DNA of 64,000 nucleotides from Isoetes taiwanensis (Eukaryota; Streptophyta; Lycopodiopsida; Isoetales; Isoetaceae): NCBI GenBank assembly GCA_021234155.1, contig JAJEKV010000049.1, positions 4,459,001 to 4,523,000 of the forward strand, read 5' to 3'. Shown piece by piece: positions 56,907 to 64,000 of this stretch (position 1 is its first letter; each line of letters starts with the position of its first letter). The notes under the pieces were generated by a model. It saw only the letters and a program-made list of their open reading frames with translations, ran no database searches and was not told where the DNA came from. The position numbers and the translations under genes were made by a program.

Positions 56907-57372
56907 TTTATAATTGCTACATTTCCTTATCGCTCAAACTATCTCATTGCAGGCTTCGAAATCCCCGGTTATGGTCTAGGGTATGGTTGCCATGTTTCGC
57001 GCACTTAAGAGGCAAATCCTTGTAACTCCAGGTACATTTGCACGCGTAGACGTCCGCCAGGTGTTTTGGCTACCTAATGAACTTATCTACAACATTGTAG
57101 AACAAAATTTGCTCAGATTCTCTAAGGTTAAAAAGTTATAGCTTCGCGGAGTCGGGGGTCTAGGAACCCCGTCGTTATTTCGATAGCCCCATTCGGAAGA
57201 TACCCCGAACTCCCCGCCTCGACAAATTTTATGGACTCGCGATGACGCCGAGTGTGCCAGCTGACACGACACTTAACACTGTGTACGTCTGCCAGTCTCC
57301 CACGATCGAGGACCGTGCATCAATGAAGGCCCTCACGCCTTCACCGTTTTCGCCATGCCCGAGGCTCCCTAT
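56907..57372. other. GC-rich spacer before palindromes
   Basis: No gene seen. 57090-57370 is notably GC- and CG-rich compared with its flanks. A minus-strand ORF (57272-57087) has no recognisable domain. Confidence 0.4.
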
Positions 57373-57476
57373 GTCGTCATGGTTGCCAGCTACCGTGCCC
57401 TATCCGTTATCCTAGGGCACGGTAGCTGGCAAATAATCCGTTACCCTAGGGCACGGTAGCTGGCAACCATGACGAC
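57373..57476. repeat. 29 bp perfect inverted repeat with a third partial arm
   Basis: The left arm (57373-57401) starts GTCGTCATGGTTGCCAGC and ends CGTGCCCT. Its exact inverted copy is 57448-57476. Between them, 57414-57432 (AGGGCACGGTAGCTGGCAA) is a 19 bp second copy of the right arm, so the left arm can pair with either. Confidence 0.95.
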
Positions 57477-57727
57477 CTAGACTTCCTAAGGCGGGATTAA
57501 ATCCTGCCTACAAAGTGTGCATGTAAGGCAAAAGTTTAATCCCGCCTTAGGAAGTCCTCATCATGAGGAAGTCCCTAGAGTTGCCCCTAGGACCTAGACT
57601 TCCTAAGGCGGGATTAAATCCTGCCTACAAAGTGTGCACCTAGGACCTAGACTTCCTAAGGCGGGATTAAATCCTGCCTACAAAGTGTGCATGTAAGGCA
57701 AAAGTTTAATCCCGCCTTAGGAAGTCG
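57477..57727. repeat. Inverted fragments of the SINE-like unit
   Basis: GACTTCCTAAGGCGGGATTA occurs forward at about 57479, 57597 and 57649 and inverted as TAATCCCGCCTTAGGAAGTC at about 57538 and 57707. Between them are TCCTGCCTACAAAGTGTGCA pieces. These are shuffled copies of one end of the array unit that follows. Confidence 0.9.
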
Positions 57728-60700
57728 TATTACTTTGTTTAAGGTCCATACTAGACTAGCTAGTTTATCCCACTACCTTTGCGGCAGCCAAAGTGGAGGA
57801 CACGTATAGGCTTTTAAGTTCTACCACGTCGGGGATCATCATCGTATACCTCCAATAACCAACTCCCAAAGATAAACATACATTGGCAAGGCTTGAACCC
57901 ATGACCAAATGCACATTTATTTTGACATTATTAGGCATATACCAACTCGCCACACATCCGTTGAGCAAAACTTTTGCCTTACATGCATACTTTGTAGGCA
58001 GGATTTAATCCCGCCTTAGGAAGTCTAGGTCCTAGGGGCAACTCTAGGGGCATAGCTTTTTTAGCCTCACCATCCTAGTGCCACCTACCATAGTCCCATT
58101 GTTTTTTTATTACTTTGTTTAAGGTCCATACTAGACTAGCTAGTTTATCCCACTACCGTTCATGGTGACCAAAGTGGAGGACAATTATAGGCTTTTTAAG
58201 TTCTACCACGTTGGGGATCATCATCGTATACCCTCAATAACAAACTCCCAAAGATAAACATACATTGGCAAAGCTTGAACCCATGACCAAATGCACATTT
58301 ATTTTGGCATTATTAGGCATATACCAACTCACCACACATCCGTTGGGCAAAACTTTTGCCTTACATGCACACTTTGTAGGCAGGATTTAATCCCGCCTTA
58401 GGAAGTCTAGGTCCTAGAGGCAACTCTAGGGGCATAGCTTTTTTAGCCTCACCATCCTAGTGCCACCTACCATAGTCCCATTGTTTTTTTATTACTTTGT
58501 TTAAGGTCCATACTAGACTAGCTAGTTTATCCCACTACCTTGCGGCAGCCAAAGTGGAGGACACGTATAGGCTTTTAAGTTCTACCACGTCCGGGATCAT
58601 CATCGTATACCCCCAATAACCAACTCCCAAAGATAAACATACATTGGCAAGGCTTGAACCCATGACCAAATGCACATTTATTTTGGCATTATTAGGCATA
58701 TACCAACTCACCACACATCCGTTGGGCAAAACTTTTGCCTTACATGCACACTTTGTAGGAAGGATTTAATCCCGCCTTAGGAAGTCTAGGTCCTAGGGGC
58801 AACTCTAGAGGCATAGCTTTTTTAGCCTCACCATCCTAGTGCCACCTACCATAGTCCCATTGTTTTTTTATACTTTGTTTAAGGTCCATACTAGACTAGC
58901 TAGTTTATCCCACTACCTTTTTGGCAGCCTAAAGTGGAGGACACGATAGGCTTTTAAGTTCTACCACGTCGGGGATCATCATCGTATACCCCCAATAACC
59001 AACTCCCAAAGGTAAACATACATTGACAAGGCTTGAACCCATGACCAAATGCACATTTATTTTGGCATTATTAGGCATATACCAACTCACCACACATCCG
59101 TTGGGCAAAACTTTTTTGCCTTACATGCACACTTTGTAGGCGTGGATTTAATCCCGCCTTAGGAAGTCTAGGTCCTAGGGGCAACTCTAGGGGCATAGCT
59201 TTTTTAGCCTCACCATCCTATTGCCACCTACCATAGTCCCATTGTTTTTTTATTACTTTGTTTAAGGTCCATACTAGACTAGCTAGTTTATCCCACTACC
59301 TTTTAAGTGGCCCAAAGTGGAGGATACGATAGGCTTTTAAGTTCTACCACACGTCAGGGGATCATCATCAGATACCCCCAATAACCAACTCCCAAAGATA
59401 AACATACATTGGCAAAGCTTGAACCCATGACCAAATGCACATTTATTTTGGCATTATTAGGCATATACCAACTCACCACACATCGGATTTGGGCAAAACT
59501 TTTGCCTTACATGCACACTTTGTAGGCGTGGATTTAATCCCGCCTTAGGAAGTTTAAGCCTTAGGAAGTTTAAGTCCTAGGGGCAACTCTAGGGGCATAG
59601 CTTTTTTAGCCTCACCATCCTAGTGCCACCTACCATAGTCCCATTGTTTTTTTATTACTTTGTTTAAGGTCCATACTAGACTAGCTAGTTTATCCCACTA
59701 CCTTGCGGCAGCCAAAGTGGAGGACACGTATAGGCTTTTAAGTTCTACCACGTCGGGGATCATCATCGTATACCCCCAATAACCAACTCCCAAAGATAAA
59801 CATACATTGGCAAGGCTTGAACCCATGACCAAATGCACATTTATTTTGGCATTATTAGGCATATACCAACTCACCACACATCCGTTGGGCAAAACTTTTG
59901 CCTTACATGCACACTTTGTAGGAAGGATTTAATCCCGCCTTAGGAAGTCTAGGTCCTAGGGGCAACTCTAGAGGCATAGCTTTTTTAGCCTCACCATCCT
60001 AGTGCCACCTACCATAGTCCCATTGTTTTTTTATACTTTGTTTAAGGTCCATACTAGACTAGCTAGTTTATCCCACTACCTTGCGGCAGCCAAAGTGGAG
60101 GACACGTATAGGCTTTTAAGTTCTACCACGTCGGGGATCATCATCGTATACCCCCAATAACCAACTCCCAAAGGTAAACATACATTGACAAGGCTTGAAC
60201 CCATGACCAAATGCACATTTATTTTGGCATTATTAGGCATATACCAACTCACCACACATCCGTTGGGCAAAACTTTTGCCTTACATGCACACTTTGTAGG
60301 CAGGATTTAATCCCGCCTTAGGAAGTCTAGGTCCTAGGGGCAACTCTAGGGGCATAGCTTTTTTAGCCTCACCATCCTATTGCCACCTACCATAGTCCCA
60401 TTGTTTTTTTATTACTTTGTTTAAGGTCCATACTAGACTAGCTAGTTTATCCCACTACCTTGCGGCAGCTAAAGTGGAGGATACGTATAGGCTTTTAAGT
60501 TCTACCACGTCGGGGATCATCATCGTATACCCCCAATAACCAACTCCCAAAGATAAACATACATTGGCAAAGCTTGAACCCATGACCAAATGCACATTTA
60601 TTTTGGCATTATTAGGCATATACCAACTCACCACACATCCGTTGGGCAAAACTTTTGCCTTACATGCACACTTTGTAGGCAGGATTTAATCCCGCCTTAG

Positions 60701-61300
60701 GAAGTTTAAGCCTTAGGAAGTTTAAGTCCTAGGGGCAACTCTAGGGGCATAGCTTTTTTAGCCTCACCATCCTAGTGCCACCTACCATAGTCCCATTGTT
60801 TTTTTATTACTTTGTTTAAGGTCCATACTAGACTAGCTAGTTTATCCCACTACCTTGCGGCAGCCAAAGTGGAGGACACGTATAGGCTTTTAAGTTCTAC
60901 CACGTCGGGGATCATCATCGTATACCCCCAATAACCAACTCCCAAAGATAAACATACATTGGCAAGGCTTGAACCCATGACCAAATGCACATTTATTTTG
61001 GCATTATTAGGCATATACCAACTCACCACACATCCGTTGGGCAAAACGTTTGCCTTACATGCACACTTTGTAGGCAGGATTTAATCCCGCCTTAGGAAGT
61101 CTAGGTCCTAGGGGCAACTCTAGGGGCATAGCTTTTTTAGCCTCACCATCCTAGTGCCACCTACCATAGTCCCATTGTTTTTTTATTACTTTGTTTAAGG
61201 TCCATACTAGACTAGCTAGTTTATCCCACTACCTTGCGGCAGCCAAAGTGGAGGACACGTATAGGCTTTTAAGTTCTACCACATCGGGGATCATCATCGT
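57728..61300 (-). repeat. Tandem SINE-like array 2, 9-10 copies, with higher-order repeat
   Basis: Units of ~380 bp start at about 57728, 58110, 58490, 58870, 59252, 59654, 60033, 60412, 60807 and 61186 (the last partial). On the minus strand each has a tRNA-like head with TGGTGAGTTGG (A box minus one base) and GGGTTCAAGCCT (B-box-like). Copies 3-4-5 and 6-7-8 share private variants, showing that a three-unit block of ~1.16 kb was duplicated. The 64-codon minus-strand frame seen in several copies (such as 58535-58729 and 59698-59892) follows from unit similarity and is not claimed as a gene. The array breaks off within a unit near 61300. Confidence 0.92.
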
Positions 61301-61664
61301 ATTCCCCAAATTGGCCCACCTTCGCCGAATTTCCAGCCATGATCCATAAACCCTCCTAATTCTTCAATCGATTCGGCCCTAAACTGCTCGGAACCTCTCT
61401 GCTCCGGCTGCAATGGAAGAATTCGGCCTTTAAGGCGAAGCTTTTTGGAAATCTGGTTTGCCCAGGCCGCGCCAGACCAATCATTTCCTTTGGCCTTTAA
61501 ATTTGGAGTTCATTGTCGAGGTAGAGAGCCGGAGTATTCTTAATCAGGTATCTTGAAGCGCTGCAGGTAAGCTCCGGCTTCTGTTATCTCATTCAGCTTA
61601 ACCTTGTAGGCTTCTGTAAACTAACGTGTTTTCTTGGATTAACGTATCAGGCAGAGCCTTGGAC
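61301..61664 (+). promoter_or_regulatory. Promoter and 5' UTR with intron of small gene
   Basis: Downstream of the array the DNA becomes GC-richer. A likely leader intron runs from GCAG|GTAAGC at 61567 to TATCAG at 61650, and the next ATG is at 61665. No TATA box was assigned. Confidence 0.45.
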
Positions 61665-62018
61665 ATGGATCAAGCACGCCGGACGAGTTTCCCTGGATGT
61701 GGCCCGACCTGGGACACTGCCAGGTCCGGTAGGAGGGGGGCGCCCTCGCCTGGGAAACGGCCTCGCCCGCCACAGAGTAATTGTCCCAGCCCTAGCAGCT
61801 CAACTACGTCAACAACTCCGAATTTTTTCACCATTCGCAATTGCCTTGTTACACCAGCAGAGGTTACCCGTGCTGTAGGATCCTCTTTACATGTAGAGGT
61901 ATCTCTTGAAATAGTATCTCAGGTTGAAAGGGCTCGTTGTGATACTGATTTGATCCACTGCCAGATTGTGGTCACTGAAGAAGACAACGTTTTATTTCAG
62001 AGCCCTGTTGGTCCTTGA
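61665..62018 (+). CDS. Small Arg/Pro/Ser-rich protein of unknown function
   Basis: The frame from the ATG after a probable leader intron encodes about 117 residues: MDQARRTSFPGCGPTWDTAR, a basic Pro-rich stretch (GKRPRPPQSNCPSPSSSTTS), then an ordered-looking half (FTIRNCLVTPAEVTRAVGSS and DTDLIHCQIVVTEEDNVLFQ). No targeting peptide, membrane segment or domain is recognised. The intron-like leader and the mixed C-terminal half favour a real gene; the short length and unknown family keep confidence moderate. Confidence 0.5.
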   Translation: MDQARRTSFPGCGPTWDTARSGRRGAPSPGKRPRPPQSNCPSPSSSTTSTTPNFFTIRNCLVTPAEVTRAVGSSLHVEVSLEIVSQVERARCDTDLIHCQIVVTEEDNVLFQSPVGP

Positions 62019-62548
62019 TTGCTTCCACTCATCTATGCAATGGCGCCACTGGACGACTTCGCCTCCCACTCTTCTCCTACTCTTTTTGGCTGATCTCCTA
62101 CTCTTTTTTACTTCTCCTCTCATGCCAATGGTGATCTAGATTGTGGCCTGTGGGTCAATATTTTTTGGTGAACATCTTTTGTATCAGCCCTCGGGCCATC
62201 TTTTGTATCAGCCCTCGGGCTTAATTTAATATGAAAATGAGTTACTGACTCTTTAGTATTCGTCTGAACACTTGCAAACAATGAACTTCAGTTTTGGTCT
62301 TAACACAGTTGTTAATTACATATAATATCTGTGTGTGTGTGCTTAGCATGATCTGATTGAAACAGAACTTCAGAGATTGGGCTGATGCTCCCTTTTATGG
62401 TAAAGACCACTGTTTGCTGTATTACATTCCAGAGATTTGATTTTTATGTTAACAAATATATCAAACTTAAATATACAATGCAATGAATGTAGGGTTCATT
62501 TCATAGTTAATATTGTGTTGCTGCTACATATGTAGCTACCTTAGTTGT
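62019..62548 (+). other. 3' region with a 24 bp tandem duplication
   Basis: CATCTTTTGTATCAGCCCTC plus GGGC is exactly repeated at 62173-62220. The rest is T-rich, consistent with a 3' UTR and spacer, including a short GTGTGTGTGT run near 62330. Confidence 0.6.
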
Positions 62549-63967
62549 CTATGGTCTCGTCACTGTCTTCAGATACCTGCCAACAGCAAATGTTAGTATT
62601 GTATCACAAATGCCAGAATCCTTTATGCCCTTGCTGTATACTAAATGCACCTGGTTAGTGAAAGAGTTGCCCTCCTCGAATCTTGGTGTTGGTACCGACC
62701 CTTCAGACATATTTGCCCTCCAAGTCTTTGCAAACTCCACATCCATTCCTCTGGCCCGGGAGATTATGTCCTTGTCCACACCTATTTCGACCATTTCTCG
62801 AATGATCCTAACCTTGTCTATGGTCTTATCCATGTCATGCTGAGGTCCAGAATATAATTGACCCAACCTTGTGTGTCCAATCTCATGGAATTCCCAGGGC
62901 CAATATCAGCGTGTGGCTGTGACTCACCCTCCCTGTTGACCAAGTCCCATGTCTTCAATGGTGACCTGATTGTACTAATGGAGTTTGGGACAGGTCTGAC
63001 CAGAGGCAGGAAGCCTTCTATATCCTGCACACCAGCAATGTCTCCCGAGCATAAGTGGGTGTCTTCCAAGCTGCACATGACATGCACTTCCTCTTCACTG
63101 TCATGGGCAATTGCATGATCACTCATAACAGGTGTGGTCAATCCACTAACCTGCTGACCTTCAGGTTCCATGGTAAATGATGTTTTCACTATTGGATCCC
63201 TGATTGGACTCAACCCTTGCCTTATTCTCATTCGGTTTCTAACCTCTAACCTTTTGCTTCTCACCTCATCACTCATTGGCCTCTGGAAGCTAAAGACTGC
63301 AGCCACTCTTGAAATGCCCCTGGGGTACATGAGTGCTCTAAGTCTAGCAGTAGAGGCTTCAAATTCTGCTTCAGCCTTCTTCCTATTTTCGCTTTCTATT
63401 CTGTTGAGCCCTCTTGGCAACCTCTTGCCTTTCCAATTTCCTTCTTGCAATTTCGAGTTTCCTGGCAGCAACTTGCTCATTCTTAAGTTTTGCAGCCTCA
63501 GCCCTTCTAGCCCTCTCAGCAGCCAAGGCCTCACAAAAGCCATCACTAGAGATGTGCACCCTCCCACTCAGGTCTGGGATTAAACCCCGATTCCTTGCCC
63601 TCGTGGCCTGAGACTGTTGCATGCAGGCCTGTGATGTCCTCACGTCTGCAGGGAACTGCACACATGCATCTGCTGTTCCCATGTCACCAGATGGTACCAC
63701 ATCCTGCTATGAGGGTCTCAAGGTTGCATCAATGACCTCACGGTCCCCATCTCGTGCGCCTTTATCGTGAGATGGATGCACATCATGGCTGATAATATCC
63801 ACATGGTCAGGTACATGTTCATGGCCACCAACTGGCTGCTGCCCACCTTGGACGTGGTGCCTCCCATAACTGTTGCAAGTCAGCCATGTTGAATTGCTCC
63901 AATTCCTCTTCCCCCAAGTTGGCTGCATCTTCTTGGCACAACTTTGCATAACCTGCTCTATGGGCAC
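62549..63967 (-). pseudogene. Coiled-coil protein gene with stop and two frameshifts
   Basis: Reading from the right edge on the minus strand, the frame 63967-63707 ends at TAG (63707-63709), but the same frame continues as QDVVPSGDMGTADACVQFPA through a charged helix (ALAAERARRAEAAKLKNEQV, then KLEIARRKLERQEVAKRAQ). Near 63400 the reading moves to another frame (RIESENRKKAEAEFEASTAR, SRVAAVFSFQRPMSDEVRSK), and near 62840 it returns to the first frame (MDKTIDKVRIIREMVEIGVD) until 62549. The helix would form a coiled coil; the rest has no domain I know. No introns with GT/AG fit the frame changes, so it is probably a dead gene, perhaps of a transposon. The 5' end may lie beyond the window. Confidence 0.55.
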
Positions 63968-64000
63968 TCTACCAAACCTGCCACTTTCCTGGCCTGGCTT

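Noticed and set aside
57765-61044. Conserved 64-residue ORF (MPNGCVVSWYMPNNAKINVH...) in many array units
   Set aside because: It is preserved because tandem units are similar. It spans the tRNA-like head of the unit, and several copies are broken. No sign of independent selection.
57373-61300. CRISPR array
   Set aside because: Units are ~380 bp without unique spacers, in a plant nuclear context.

Overview
The window looks like nuclear DNA of a land plant with a large, transposon-filled genome. The evidence is a long intronless PLS-type pentatricopeptide repeat (PPR) gene, spliced CACTA transposase genes with GT/AG introns, Helitron termini, a LINE, a plant-type TRIM with an initiator-Met tRNA primer site, and (CCCTAAA)n telomere-like DNA. 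Bacterial-style operons, rRNA genes and CRISPR arrays are absent. The PPR style could suit a fern or another seed-free plant, but I cannot settle the species from the sequence.

Layout. 1-4556: about four copies of a GC-rich ~1.1 kb tandem satellite, continuing off the left edge. 4557-11852: decayed DNA, including a broken CACTA element on the minus strand (6300-9480), a short telomere-like tract, a ~110 bp periodic repeat and a ~190 bp palindromic CACTA-type MITE. 11853-19009: a nearly complete 7.16 kb CACTA element with matching terminal inverted repeats, subterminal repeats and two divergently transcribed spliced genes (TNP2 transposase on minus, a TNPA/Transposase_24-like gene on plus). 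19010-31000: an unrecognised ORF, then a region dominated by Helitrons, with one complete copy (22670-26293), one 3' end with two decayed terminators before it (21711-22003) and one minus-strand 5' end near 28580. 33586-34628: a small tandem array of a SINE-like unit. 36636: another Helitron 5' end, followed at once by a ~690 bp almost pure purine tract. 39801-43944: a degenerate LINE whose reverse transcriptase is split by a 236 bp hAT-like MITE. 46059 onward: a minus-strand Helitron 3' end with an aminotransferase pseudogene behind it. 48803-49344: a complete TRIM whose LTRs each carry a tRNA-Ala-like cloverleaf. 50554-53291: a PPR gene with a decayed partial copy beside it. 53557-56906: a second complete non-autonomous Helitron. 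57373-61300: palindromes leading into a 9-10 copy tandem SINE-like array with a three-unit higher-order repeat. 61301-64000: a small spliced gene and a broken coiled-coil gene running toward the right edge.

Function. The only clear host gene is the PPR gene (expected organellar RNA-binding protein), and its C-terminal E region is cut short. The CACTA element could supply its own transposase plus an end-binding protein. The other mobile elements are non-autonomous or dead. The most unusual items are the tRNA-bearing TRIM, the higher-order tandem SINE-like array with its palindromic edge, and the duplicated DNA around Helitron ends.
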